A DNA stretch of 64,000 bases from UBA935 sp031556725 (GCA_031556725.1 JAVBSL010000004.1:124001-188000); one strand, 5' to 3'. Shown: positions 27,003 through 35,784, counted from the stretch's first letter. The notes: generated by a model from the sequence alone, not told the origin. Program-made: numbers and translations.

Positions 27003-27641
27003 ATGGTACGATTACTGATAAGGGATTGTCTTTTGACATATAAAAAATTGCTGATCTATGGAATAACCTGTTTTGTCTGTATGATTTTGATTATTATGAT
27101 AGGAAACCTGTATGGCATTTTGGCATCGGGGGCAACGGCCGTATTTTTTTGCTATTTCTGTATTATGGTTCTCTTTGAAACCGGAGGAAAGAATAATGGT
27201 GATATTATGCTGCTGGCACTGCCGTATAAACGGGATATGGTTTTGTACGGAAAATATTTATCGGTCTTTCTGGGAACGTTGTTTTACTTTAGTGCTGGGA
27301 TTCTTTTTACCCTGGTGGCTGGGATTGGCGGAGGTCATCAGATGAATGGGAAGGGCGTAGGAGTGGTGGTTTTACTCTGCCTTTTACTGGCTTCTCTTTT
27401 AATTCCTATTTTTATCAGGTATGAATATATAAAGGCGATGAATGCCGCTTTGATAGGATTGTTCAGTGTGGTGGTTCTATTTACATTTGCAATAAGGAGT
27501 GTACCGGTGGTGATTTATCTGAAACAAATGATTTCTGTCTATGGTTATATCCATGATATGGTTTTTATCCTGGCAGGCTTGGGGATTCTTGCTGTATCGG
27601 TACTGCTTTCCCGAAGAATGTTCAGGGTAAAGGAACTTTAA
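27003..27641 (+). CDS. second ABC-2 transporter permease
   Basis: A 212-residue membrane protein with about six helices, similar in layout to the preceding permease: short N-terminal cytoplasmic stretch (LIRDCLLTYKKLL), two helices, the element LALPYKRDMVLYGKY, then four more. It closes the ytrA-like operon; a terminator hairpin follows within 30 bases. The pair probably arose by duplication and diverged. Confidence 0.85.
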   Translation: MVRLLIRDCLLTYKKLLIYGITCFVCMILIIMIGNLYGILASGATAVFFCYFCIMVLFETGGKNNGDIMLLALPYKRDMVLYGKYLSVFLGTLFYFSAGILFTLVAGIGGGHQMNGKGVGVVVLLCLLLASLLIPIFIRYEYIKAMNAALIGLFSVVVLFTFAIRSVPVVIYLKQMISVYGYIHDMVFILAGLGILAVSVLLSRRMFRVKEL

Positions 27642-27666
27642 AGTCAATTATTATAGAATGATAGCG

Positions 27667-27710
27667 AAAACGCTAAGCACCGGAATGGGTTGCTCGGCGT
27701 TTTATTTTTT
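27667..27710 (+). terminator. rho-independent terminator of the ytrA-like operon
   Basis: AAAACGC (27667-27673) pairs with GCGTTTT (27697-27703), with inner AGCA/TGCT pairing, followed by the T-rich run ATTTTTTG. Confidence 0.75.
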
Positions 27711-27736
27711 GTTTATTTTATATTTTAGTATACAAA

Positions 27737-27765
27737 TTGAACAAAGTGTAATATAGTAGTATTAA
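27737..27765 (+). promoter_or_regulatory. promoter of the XRE/KilA-N pair
   Basis: TTGAAC (27737-27742) and TATTAA (27760-27765) are spaced 17 bases apart, 37 bases upstream of the regulator gene. The -10 is a moderate match. Confidence 0.5.
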
Positions 27766-27802
27766 AGATAATACGTATCAAGAATAAAAGGGAGGAAAAT
27801 AT

Positions 27803-28066
27803 ATGGACTTTTTTGTGAGGAATGAGGAAATATCGCTTTTGGTTGAGGAAGAAAAACAGCGTGTAAAAGACCGAATTATTCAGCAATATATTTCGCTGCG
27901 TAAAGAAAAGGGATTATCACAGGAGGCTGTGGCAAACAGAACAGGAATTGCCAGGACCAACATCATACGTATAGAAAGCGGTAGAAATGTACCAACTATC
28001 GAAGTGCTGACAAAGTTGGCAATGGCCCTGGATATGGAATTGGAAATAAATTTTGTGAAAAAGTGA
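27803..28066 (+). CDS. XRE-family helix-turn-helix regulator
   Basis: An 87-residue protein behind GGGAGGAAAATAT. An N-terminal helical arm of about 30 residues precedes a Cro/C1-type helix-turn-helix: LRKEKGLSQEAVANRTGIARTNIIRIESGRNVPTIEVLTKLAMAL. There is no sensor domain. It is 17 bases upstream of the KilA-N gene and probably regulates the pair. Such small XRE proteins are antitoxins in some HigBA-like systems, but no toxin-like partner of that kind is present here. Confidence 0.85.
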   Translation: MDFFVRNEEISLLVEEEKQRVKDRIIQQYISLRKEKGLSQEAVANRTGIARTNIIRIESGRNVPTIEVLTKLAMALDMELEINFVKK

Positions 28067-28083
28067 GGAAGGAGATTTAATAT

Positions 28084-28650
28084 ATGAAAAGAAATAGAAT
28101 AATCACGGTACAAGATGTACCGATTACAATTGCTATGCTAAATATTGACGATTACATTTGCATTACTGATATGGCAGCCGCAAAGGCAAATGATGCTAGA
28201 GCGGCGGATGTGATAAAGAATTGGTTGAGAAATCGAAATACATTAGAATTTTTGGGGACATGGGAAAAAATATATAATGCTGATTTTAAAGTGGTCGAAT
28301 TCGACCACTTTAAAAGTGAGGCGGGTCTTCACTCTTTTGTGTTAAGTGTATCTGAATGGATTGAACAGACAAAAGCAATTGGTATATACGTACAAAAAGG
28401 TCGTTATGGTGGAACCTTTGCCCATAAAGATATTGCATTTGAATTTGCATCAGCAATAAGCCCCGTATTTAAATTATATCTGATAAAGGAATTCCAAAGA
28501 CTAAAGGCAGAAGAAAACAGCAAAGAACGAATAGAATGGGATGCAAAAAGATTTTTGTCAAAGAATAATTACCTAATACAAACAGATGCAGTTAAAAATT
28601 ATCTAATTCCTCAAAGTAATTATAAAGAAAATTTGGAATGGCTGATTTAA
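28084..28650 (+). CDS. KilA-N domain protein, short form
   Basis: A 188-residue protein with a KilA-N DNA-binding domain (about 15-145): YICITDMAAAK, VIKNWLRNRNTLEFLGTWE, WIEQTKAIGIYVQKGRYGGTFAHKDIAFEFASAISPVFKLYLIKEFQRLK. Homologues I know of continue for roughly 80 more residues after the segment equivalent to TDAVKNYLIP; here the frame ends within 15 residues, so the C-terminal domain is missing or degraded. It lies downstream of an XRE regulator and converges with the isochorismatase-like gene (2-base gap). A perfect 32-bp palindrome lies inside the coding sequence at 28284-28315. Confidence 0.85.
   Translation: MKRNRIITVQDVPITIAMLNIDDYICITDMAAAKANDARAADVIKNWLRNRNTLEFLGTWEKIYNADFKVVEFDHFKSEAGLHSFVLSVSEWIEQTKAIGIYVQKGRYGGTFAHKDIAFEFASAISPVFKLYLIKEFQRLKAEENSKERIEWDAKRFLSKNNYLIQTDAVKNYLIPQSNYKENLEWLI
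28284..28315. repeat. perfect 32-bp palindrome inside the KilA-N gene
   Basis: The left arm TTTTAAAGTGGTCGAA (28284-28299) is the exact reverse complement of 28300-28315 with no spacer and a central GAATTC. It encodes part of the conserved VEFD region, so some symmetry may be coincidental. It could be an operator for the XRE or KilA-N protein, or form a cruciform. Confidence 0.9.
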
Positions 28651-28652
28651 AG

Positions 28653-29198
28653 TTATTCTACCAGGTAATCATCCACCGTAATAACTTCCGTATGAATAGT
28701 GGAAAAGCTCACAGCTATCTTTTCGATAACAGCCTCAAACTCGGCAGTTTGCCCGGCAATAGCGTCTTTCACGTAAAGCACTTTTACACCCGCATCGACC
28801 AAACTCTCCAATGTAGCCAAAACACAGCATTCCGCAACAACACCGGTAAGCAAAACCCGATCCGCATTCCTTACGGCATCCTGCACCTCTTTAATAGAAA
28901 AAGAAGAATAAGTACTTTTAGAATAGACCGGATACTTTTCAGTATACGGTTTTAACTCATCCATCATTTCATTTAGGAAAGGATTACTGTTAATATCAGC
29001 ATATTCTTCATTATAAGCTTTCCAGGTTCCCTGAGGATTCAGGGGCGCATCAAACCGCGTAAAGATTACCTGCGAAGGAATCCCCGAGTCAATCAGCCGG
29101 CTAATCTGCCCGGTCACCCCATCCGTATTACGGCAGCCCCAGGCCTGTCCTTCTCTATAAACATTTTGCATATCTACCACTAACAACAAATCTTTCAT
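28653..29198 (-). CDS. isochorismatase-like cysteine hydrolase
   Basis: A 181-residue enzyme with the complete catalytic triad of the family: Asp9 in LLVVDMQ, Lys94 in VYSKSTYSSF and Cys125 in VVAECCVLAT. Members hydrolyse amide or vinyl-ether bonds (nicotinamidase, ureidoacrylate or N-carbamoyl amidohydrolases, isochorismatase). It is divergent from the nucleoside phosphorylase and ECF genes, sharing the short gap at 29199-29294. That context favours a role in base or nicotinamide salvage, but the exact substrate is unknown. Confidence 0.88.
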   Translation of the reverse strand: MKDLLLVVDMQNVYREGQAWGCRNTDGVTGQISRLIDSGIPSQVIFTRFDAPLNPQGTWKAYNEEYADINSNPFLNEMMDELKPYTEKYPVYSKSTYSSFSIKEVQDAVRNADRVLLTGVVAECCVLATLESLVDAGVKVLYVKDAIAGQTAEFEAVIEKIAVSFSTIHTEVITVDDYLVE

Positions 29199-29240
29199 GA
29201 TCCAACACCTCTATATAGATTTTACAATGTAAATCCGCGA

Positions 29241-29268
29241 TTGACAAGACCGCACCTATATGTTATTT
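29241..29268 (+). promoter_or_regulatory. possible promoter of the nucleoside/ECF operon
   Basis: A consensus -35 TTGACA (29241-29246) is followed after 16 bases by the weak -10 TTATTT (29263-29268), 26 bases before the phosphorylase start. Only the -35 is convincing. Confidence 0.4.
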
Positions 29269-29294
29269 TCAATATCAAAAAGGAGCAAGTTTTT

Positions 29295-30053
29295 ATGGAG
29301 AAAATGCCCCATATAAAGTTATCGGCAGGAGATACCGCCGCCTATGCCATCCTCCCCGGCGATCCGGCCAGAATAGATGTGATTGCAGGACATTTGGAAC
29401 AGGTAACTTCGCTGGCATATAACCGAGAATTTAAGAGTATCCGCGGATACTTCCATGGTATTCCGGTACTTGCGGTTTCTACCGGTATCGGCGCTCCTTC
29501 TGCCGCAATTGTCATTGAAGAGCTTTGCCGGATCGGAGTGAGAAACATCATCCGGGTGGGAAGCTGCGGAGCCTTGCAGGCAGGTTTGAAGCTGGGAACC
29601 GTTCTCATTGCCGATCGGGCTGTTTTGGATGATGGTACTTCGAAAGCCTATGTTCCTCAGACCGCAATATTGCCGGCTGACTCACAACTGTTGCAGGCTT
29701 GTGAGGAGAGTGCGGAGGATTTGGGGGTTATTCACATAACCGGTCTGTGCCGGAGTCATGATTGTTTATATCTGGAGAGTAAGCGGGAGATGGACGAGCT
29801 ATGGTCGTCCCGAGGGGCGTGGGGTTCTGATATGGAAACAGCAGCGTTGTATGCAGTAAGCCATCGTCGGGGAATCCGGGCAGTTTCCCTTTTAAACGTC
29901 GTAGTAGAATACCAGACTGACCTTTCGGCCAATATCAATCAATATAACAATGGCGGAGGATTAACGGCCAAAGGAGAACATAATCAGATTCTGACAGCGC
30001 TATATGCGTTTGAGAGAATAGAAAAACAAAATCAATCATATCAAGAAAGATGA
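29295..30053 (+). CDS. nucleoside phosphorylase (PNP/UDP family, uridine-phosphorylase-like)
   Basis: A 252-residue enzyme starting at ATG 29295 behind AAAAGGAGC. Family motifs are PGDPARIDVIAGHL (phosphate loop), STGIGAPSAAIVIEEL, RVGSCGALQAG and, near the C-terminus, SDMETAALYAV (the ribose/phosphate Glu-Thr region). It splits nucleosides with phosphate into base and ribose-1-phosphate in the cytoplasm. Hexameric NP-I enzymes include uridine and purine phosphorylases; length and motifs fit uridine phosphorylase slightly better. It lies at the head of an ECF transporter operon that probably imports its substrate. Confidence 0.85.
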   Translation: MEKMPHIKLSAGDTAAYAILPGDPARIDVIAGHLEQVTSLAYNREFKSIRGYFHGIPVLAVSTGIGAPSAAIVIEELCRIGVRNIIRVGSCGALQAGLKLGTVLIADRAVLDDGTSKAYVPQTAILPADSQLLQACEESAEDLGVIHITGLCRSHDCLYLESKREMDELWSSRGAWGSDMETAALYAVSHRRGIRAVSLLNVVVEYQTDLSANINQYNNGGGLTAKGEHNQILTALYAFERIEKQNQSYQER

Positions 30054-30067
30054 GGAGGAGTAGTAGA

Positions 30068-30670
30068 ATGAAGAAACTATTTTACACCAAATGGAATGTT
30101 GCGGTTATTGCATTGATTCCTACTTGCATCGGTATTAATTACCTGGGCAAGCTGATTGCATCGGTATTAAAATTACCCTTGTGGCTGGATTGTATCGGAA
30201 CCTGTATCGGTGCATTTTTAGGCGGACCGATTATCGGAGCTATCTGCGGAGCCGCCAACAACTTAATCTATGGAATTACTACCGGTGACAATATTACCTT
30301 GATTTATGCCCTTACCAGTCTGGGAATCGGTCTTGCGGTGGGAATTATGTCCCGTCTGGGCTTTATGGAGATATTCCCCAAGGCATTGATTACGGCCTGT
30401 GTGGCCGGATTGACGGCAGTAGTGATCTCAACCCCTCTTAACATTATTTTCTGGGGCGGTACCACCGGAAATTTTTGGGGAGATGCTTTATTTGCATTAA
30501 CGCAGGCCGCCAATATGCCGGTTTTCATCGGTTCGTTATTAGATGAACTGGTGGTGGATATTCCGGACAAGCTGCTGACCTTGATTATTGTATTTGCGAT
30601 TATAAAAGGACTTCCGAAAAAACTGACTGCTTTATATACGGCGGACGATACAGTGGAAAGCCTGGACTAA
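30068..30670 (+). CDS. ECF transporter substrate-binding (S) component
   Basis: A 200-residue membrane protein with about six helices. I chose ATG 30068 behind GAGGAGGAG; an earlier ATG at 30050 overlaps the phosphorylase stop. The pattern IGTCIGAFLGGPIIGAICGAANNLIYG is typical of ECF S components (Gly/Ala-rich helix facing EcfT). Being next to its own T and A genes makes it a dedicated (group I) system. The ligand is not deducible from the motif; the phosphorylase upstream suggests a nucleoside or base. Confidence 0.8.
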   Translation: MKKLFYTKWNVAVIALIPTCIGINYLGKLIASVLKLPLWLDCIGTCIGAFLGGPIIGAICGAANNLIYGITTGDNITLIYALTSLGIGLAVGIMSRLGFMEIFPKALITACVAGLTAVVISTPLNIIFWGGTTGNFWGDALFALTQAANMPVFIGSLLDELVVDIPDKLLTLIIVFAIIKGLPKKLTALYTADDTVESLD

Positions 30671-30694
30671 AACTACTCTAAGAGGAAAGAACGT

Positions 30695-31462
30695 ATGAAA
30701 AGTATAAGCTTGTATGTGAAAAAGGAGATTTACCTGACCGGACTTCACCCTTTCACAAAATTGTTTTATGTTGCTGCGGCCATTGCAGTTCCGCTGCTTG
30801 CCGGTGATCTGACGTTTTTTCTTCTGACCATTGGAATCAGTATTCTATTATTAATCAGTGGTGGGCTTTTAAAAAAAGCCTTACCGCTGATTGCCTTTTC
30901 CTTTACCATTCTGGCAACAATTTTCCTGATTCAAGGACTTTTCTATAAAGAAAATGTAATTCCGCTGTTTTCGATGGGCAAGGTTAGCTTTTATCGGGAA
31001 GGGCTGCTTTATGCTACTCGAATCGGATTAAATATTCTAAATATGCTGCTCTCCTTTGCGGTTTTTGTTCTGTCAACCGATCCCTTTGAAATGGTGGAGG
31101 AAATGGAGCGGGCCGGATTATCAAGAAAAGCCGGTTATATTATCATATCGGTATTTCAGATCATTCCCCAGATGTTAGGCACGAAGGATACCATTATGGA
31201 TGCCCAGAGGAGCCGCGGACTGGAAACGGAAGGCAGTCTTTTTAAACGGGCCAAAGCGTTTTTACCTTTAATATCACCGGTGGTAACCAGTTCTTTGATC
31301 AATACCAGAGAGCGGGCGGTGGCTCTGGAAGTACGGGGATTTGAAACAAACACACAAAAAACCTTCCTTTCTGCACGGTCTTACAACACAGTTGATATAA
31401 TCGGGACTATTTTACTGGTGTCAGCATTAGTAGCGACTGTTTTGTGGAGGGTGCTTTTATGA
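30695..31462 (+). CDS. ecfT: ECF transporter transmembrane coupling protein EcfT
   Basis: A 255-residue protein with about five membrane helices (30-110 and the C-terminus) and a cytoplasmic coupling domain carrying the two ARG-type signatures: DAQRSRGLE (about residues 168-176) and ALEVRGFE (about 209-216). They transmit ATPase movement to the S component. It follows the S gene by 24 bases, and its stop overlaps the start of the ATPase gene (ATGA). Confidence 0.9.
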   Translation: MKSISLYVKKEIYLTGLHPFTKLFYVAAAIAVPLLAGDLTFFLLTIGISILLLISGGLLKKALPLIAFSFTILATIFLIQGLFYKENVIPLFSMGKVSFYREGLLYATRIGLNILNMLLSFAVFVLSTDPFEMVEEMERAGLSRKAGYIIISVFQIIPQMLGTKDTIMDAQRSRGLETEGSLFKRAKAFLPLISPVVTSSLINTRERAVALEVRGFETNTQKTFLSARSYNTVDIIGTILLVSALVATVLWRVLL

Positions 31463-33027
31463 GTTATATTATTTCACAAAACTTAAAATATCGTTATCCT
31501 CATCAGGACGGACTGGCTTTGAATGACCTTTCTTTTTCTGTTGAAAAGGGAGAATTCATTGGTTTGATCGGCGAAAACGGTGCGGGAAAAAGTACCCTGT
31601 GCAATGCCTTTATGGGCTTGGTTCCGCATTTTTACCGGGGAGCATATGGCGGAAGCATCAGAATCGACGGTATGGAAGCTGCTAAAAATCCGGTATCCAT
31701 ACTATGCCAGAAGGTTGGATTGGTCTTTCAGAATCCGTTCAATCAGCTTACCGGTGCCAAGGCCACGGTTTATGAAGAAGTTGCTTTCGGTCTGCAAAAC
31801 ATGGGCGTGTCCAGTGAAGAAATTAAGCATCGTGTTACCGAAATGTTAGCGCTGTTAGATATTGCCCCCTATAAAGACCGGAATCCCTTTGACTTATCGG
31901 GAGGACAGATGCAGCGGGTGGCTCTTGCCAGTATTCTGGTGATGCGGCCGGAGGTATTGGTACTGGACGAGCCCACTTCACAGTTGGACCCGGCGGCCGG
32001 TGAAGAGGTCTTTCGGGCTATCGAAGTGCTGAAACAATCCGGAATAACCATTATCATGGCTGAGCAGAAGATGGAAAAGCTGGCCGCTTATTGCGACCGT
32101 ATTTTATTATTGCACAAGGGGGAACTGGTGGATTTTGATGTGCCGGGCAGGATATTTTCCAGACCGGATCTGAAAAATTACGGAATTTGCCCGCCTCTTA
32201 AGTTTTTAATCGAACAAAATGGGAAAGATATTCTAAAACAATATGGCTGGAAAGAAAAAGCAGAGAAATACAATCGGACAGCTTTTAATATCGAAAAATT
32301 ATTTTTTTCTTATTTCCCGGAAATTCCGGTAATAGAAAATTTAAGTCTGATATTGGACTCCCGTTCAACGGCCATTGTGGGACAGAATGGAGCCGGTAAA
32401 ACTACACTGGTTAAAGTGCTGAAGGGTTTATTGCTTCCGATTTCCGGTAATGTATATTATAATAAAGAGGACATCTCCGGCAAAACGGCAGCGATGCTGG
32501 CCAGGGATGTGGGTTATGTATTTCAGAACCCGGATGATCAGATCTTTAAATATCAGGTTTTAGATGAAGTGATGTTTGGTCCGCTTAATATCGGTATGGA
32601 TAGAGAACAGGCATTAGAGCAATCAAGGAAGGCTCTGGCAATGACCGGTCTGTCAGGCTGTGAGGAGGTCAATCCTTATGACCTGGAGCTGTCGGAACGG
32701 AAAATGGTCAGTATTGCTTCGGTTCTGGCCATGAATACCGATGTAATCATTCTGGATGAACCTACCATCGCCCAGGATTATCGGGGCAGGGAGACGTTAA
32801 AACGGATTATCGGTGAATTGGAGGAAGCGGGGAAGACGGTAATCTCCATCCTTCATGATATGGATTTTGTATATGATTGTTTTGAACGGATTATCGTGCT
32901 GGCGGGCGGTCAGGTGATTGGTGACGGCTCCGGAGATGAGATATTCCGCCAAAAGGATTTGTTGAAGCGAGCCGGTTTGGAACAGCCGGCAGTCTTTTGT
33001 ATTGCAATGGAGGAGGGTATTTCGTGA
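31459..33027 (+). CDS. fused ECF transporter ATPase (two ABC domains)
   Basis: The ATG at 31459 overlaps the ecfT stop and follows GGAGGG. The 522-residue product joins both ATPase subunits. Domain 1 (about 1-240) has Walker A GENGAGKST, signature LSGGQMQ and Walker B VLVLDEPTSQLD. Domain 2 (about 280-520) has Walker A GQNGAGKTT and Walker B VIILDEPTIAQD, but its signature is LELSERKMV, missing the Gly-Gly, so one ATP site may be weak. Fused A-A' ATPases are common in dedicated ECF systems. Its last four bases overlap the next gene (GTGA). Confidence 0.92.
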   Translation: MSYIISQNLKYRYPHQDGLALNDLSFSVEKGEFIGLIGENGAGKSTLCNAFMGLVPHFYRGAYGGSIRIDGMEAAKNPVSILCQKVGLVFQNPFNQLTGAKATVYEEVAFGLQNMGVSSEEIKHRVTEMLALLDIAPYKDRNPFDLSGGQMQRVALASILVMRPEVLVLDEPTSQLDPAAGEEVFRAIEVLKQSGITIIMAEQKMEKLAAYCDRILLLHKGELVDFDVPGRIFSRPDLKNYGICPPLKFLIEQNGKDILKQYGWKEKAEKYNRTAFNIEKLFFSYFPEIPVIENLSLILDSRSTAIVGQNGAGKTTLVKVLKGLLLPISGNVYYNKEDISGKTAAMLARDVGYVFQNPDDQIFKYQVLDEVMFGPLNIGMDREQALEQSRKALAMTGLSGCEEVNPYDLELSERKMVSIASVLAMNTDVIILDEPTIAQDYRGRETLKRIIGELEEAGKTVISILHDMDFVYDCFERIIVLAGGQVIGDGSGDEIFRQKDLLKRAGLEQPAVFCIAMEEGIS

Positions 33028-34172
33028 GGAAAAAAAGCGGGGTAGTATGGTGTGCAGGATTCTTGGCTTTACTTATCCTGACGGCATGCGCAGCAGGGAA
33101 GGAAAAGAAAGCGGCACCGGAAATGCCGGATTTCATGAAAGAAAATACCGCAGGAGAAATTACAGAAAGTACCAGCCATGGAAGAAAGGTGGGGGTAGCC
33201 ATGCCGACCAGCCTTTCGGAACGGTGGATTGGCGACGGCACTAACATGCAGGCCAAGCTGGAAGCTCTGGGCTACGAAGTGGACCTGCGGTATGCGGAAA
33301 ATGATATTGAAGTGCAGATTGATCAGATCGAAAGCATGATTCTCAACGGCGTGGAATGTCTGGTCATCTCTTCCATAGATTCCGAGGCTTTAGTAGATGT
33401 GCTGGAAATGGCCAGGGAAAAGGGAATCTATGTGATTGCCTATGACCGGCTGCTGATGCAGACACCGGCAGTGTCCTATTATGCTACGTTTGACAATAAG
33501 CTGATCGGAAAGCAAATCGGACAGTATATTGTAGAAAAAAAGGAACTGGAAACAGCTATAGAAGAGAACCGGATTTATACCATTGAGTTTTTCATGGGTT
33601 CACCGGATGACAATAATGCCCTTATTTTATACCAGGGCATGATGGAGGTATTACAGCCTTATCTGGATAACGGGGTGCTGGATTGCCGGTCGGGGAAGGT
33701 TTCTTTTGAGGAAACCTGTATCCTACGGTGGTCAGGAGATACGGCGGAACAGATGTGTACGGAATATCTGGAGAAATATTATGGGGAAGAGCCATTGGAT
33801 ATTGTTTGTACAGCCTATGACGGTTTTTGCTATGGAGTAAAAAAAGCTTTGGAGAATAAAGGGTATACTTTGGGGGAAGGCTGGCCTTTAATTACCGGAC
33901 AGGATGCTGATATGGCAGCGGTGAAAAATATCATATCCGGTTATCAATCCGTGACCATATTTAAGGATACCAGAATGTTGGCTGGAAAATGTGTGACCAT
34001 GGTACAGGCTGTGCTGGAAAATGCCGAGCCGGAGATCAACGATACCCATCAGTATGATAACGGGATATTGGTGGTGCCGTCTTATCTTTGCATACCCCAG
34101 GTATTGGATGTGGATAATTACCGGCAGCTGGTAATTGACGATGGGTATTATACCGAGTTGCAGCTGCAATGA
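33024..34172 (+). CDS. ChvE-like sugar-binding lipoprotein, probable sensor partner
   Basis: It starts with GTG at 33024 behind GGAGGG, overlapping the ECF ATPase stop. The 382-residue lipoprotein has lipobox LLILTAC with Cys22. The binding domain begins VGVAMPTSLSERWIGDG and has VISSIDSEALVDVL, YDRLLMQTPAVSYYATFDN and FFMGSPDDNNA; these are close matches to the chvE gene product at 39792, so they are paralogues. Because it immediately precedes the YesN/YesM-type pair (34187, 35785) and not the transporter, it is likely to present sugar to the kinase. It could also serve as a second receptor for MmsAB. Confidence 0.88.
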   Translation: MRKKSGVVWCAGFLALLILTACAAGKEKKAAPEMPDFMKENTAGEITESTSHGRKVGVAMPTSLSERWIGDGTNMQAKLEALGYEVDLRYAENDIEVQIDQIESMILNGVECLVISSIDSEALVDVLEMAREKGIYVIAYDRLLMQTPAVSYYATFDNKLIGKQIGQYIVEKKELETAIEENRIYTIEFFMGSPDDNNALILYQGMMEVLQPYLDNGVLDCRSGKVSFEETCILRWSGDTAEQMCTEYLEKYYGEEPLDIVCTAYDGFCYGVKKALENKGYTLGEGWPLITGQDADMAAVKNIISGYQSVTIFKDTRMLAGKCVTMVQAVLENAEPEINDTHQYDNGILVVPSYLCIPQVLDVDNYRQLVIDDGYYTELQLQ

Positions 34173-34186
34173 GAAGGAGGGGCAGT

Positions 34187-35782
34187 GTGGAATACTATAG
34201 TGTAATGATTGTGGATGATGAAGAGGAAGTCCGAGAAGGTATCATTCGCAGAATGGATTGGAAAACTTTGGGGTTTCAGGTGGTGGACTCAGCCGAAAAC
34301 GGTGAAGATGCTTTGGAAAAGGCAGAGAAATTATGCCCGGATGTGGTGCTTACCGATATCCAGATGCCTTTTATGGATGGCATTACTTTTTGCAAAAAAT
34401 TAAAAGAACGGATTTACGGAACGAGAATAGTGATCTTTTCCGGATATGATGAGTTTGAATATGCCAAGGAGGCAATCAAACTGGAGGCGGAAGAATATAT
34501 CTTAAAACCCATCGATACTCTTGAGCTTCAGGCTGTGTTTAAGCGGATCAAAGAGCGTCTGGATGAGGAACGGGATCAAAAGAAAAATAGGGAACGGCTG
34601 GAAATGTATTATCAGGAAAGCCTTCCTTTACTGCAGCAAAAATTCATGATCTCTTTATTAGAAGGAAATGTGTTAAGTGAAGAAATAGATAATTTTAAAA
34701 GACTGTACCAATTAGACATGGAAGCCCCTTACTACGTGGCCGGCCTTTTGCAGATAGAAGGGATGGCGGCAGATACCAAAACCAATCTGATGCTGATGTC
34801 ATTGCAGCAGATTATGGAGGAAAACCTGGAAAAAGAATTGCGGGTTCATTGTGTCAATTATCTGGACACCGTTGCGGTGATTGCCATGCTTCGGGAAAAA
34901 GCTGAATTAACGGTATTTATTCAGGCATTGGATAAAATCTGCAAGATGGCATCCAAGCTTTTAGAGGTGAACCTTTCCGGCGGCATCGGAAATCTCTGCA
35001 GGGAGCTGACGGGACTTAATCAATCCTGCAAAGAGGCTCAGACGGCTATGGAATACCGGATTTTAATGGGGGTTAATCAGGCCATCTTTATTCAGGATAT
35101 CGAGCCCAATGCCGGTGAGGGATTTATAATCGGTGAAAAGGAAATCCAAACCGTGATCCGGGATATTAAACTGGGTACCCCGGAAGACATTGAGAAGACG
35201 ATACGGGGACATATGAAAAAGCTGGAACAGGCCAGAGTATCCATGGCAGCGCTGCAGAGCTATTTCATGGAAATGGCGGTGGAAATCACCAGACTTTCCA
35301 GAGTATATGAACTGGATGAGGAGCAGACCGAAGGGATGTCCCTTTATTTTCAAAGCAGCGTAACGGAATTCGAGTCCCTGCAGATGATGGGTGAGAGGCT
35401 GATTACCATCTGCCTGAACCTGCGAAAGCAGATCCGCAGAGAGCGAACAGATACGGCTAAGCTGCTAATCGAGAAGGCCAAACAGCATATACAGGAAACG
35501 TATAGTGATCCGGAGATATCCGTTGAACGGCTCTGTCATTATTTGAATCTGAGTCCTACTTATTTTTCCACATTATTTAAAAAAGAAACCGGTATGAGTT
35601 TTGTTAATTACCTGACCCAGGTCCGCATGGAAGAAGCGGTTAAGCTTCTGAATACCACCGAAGAAAAGGCCTATATCATTTCTGAGATGGTGGGATATAT
35701 GGACCCCAATTATTTCAGTTATGTATTTAAAAAGTTATATGGAATATCGCCATCCAGGTATCGGGTGAATCGGGGAGAATAG
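34187..35782 (+). CDS. YesN-like AraC-family response regulator
   Basis: The GTG at 34187 is preferred because AGGAGG lies 6 bases upstream; an in-frame ATG at 34169 would contain that site. The 531-residue protein has a receiver domain (Asp10/Asp11, phospho-acceptor Asp57 in LTDIQMP, Lys in EYILKPI), a long middle, and a C-terminal AraC helix-turn-helix pair (about 430-530) ending SYVFKKLYGISPSRY. It is preceded by a sugar-binding lipoprotein and followed 2 bases later by the kinase gene. Likely targets are the chvE promoter and possibly its own operon. Confidence 0.92.
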   Translation: MEYYSVMIVDDEEEVREGIIRRMDWKTLGFQVVDSAENGEDALEKAEKLCPDVVLTDIQMPFMDGITFCKKLKERIYGTRIVIFSGYDEFEYAKEAIKLEAEEYILKPIDTLELQAVFKRIKERLDEERDQKKNRERLEMYYQESLPLLQQKFMISLLEGNVLSEEIDNFKRLYQLDMEAPYYVAGLLQIEGMAADTKTNLMLMSLQQIMEENLEKELRVHCVNYLDTVAVIAMLREKAELTVFIQALDKICKMASKLLEVNLSGGIGNLCRELTGLNQSCKEAQTAMEYRILMGVNQAIFIQDIEPNAGEGFIIGEKEIQTVIRDIKLGTPEDIEKTIRGHMKKLEQARVSMAALQSYFMEMAVEITRLSRVYELDEEQTEGMSLYFQSSVTEFESLQMMGERLITICLNLRKQIRRERTDTAKLLIEKAKQHIQETYSDPEISVERLCHYLNLSPTYFSTLFKKETGMSFVNYLTQVRMEEAVKLLNTTEEKAYIISEMVGYMDPNYFSYVFKKLYGISPSRYRVNRGE

Positions 35783-35784
35783 GG

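Noticed and set aside
27803..28650. Reading the XRE/KilA-N pair as a classical toxin-antitoxin module
   Set aside because: KilA-N is a DNA-binding domain and no toxin fold or catalytic motif is visible; kept only as one possibility.
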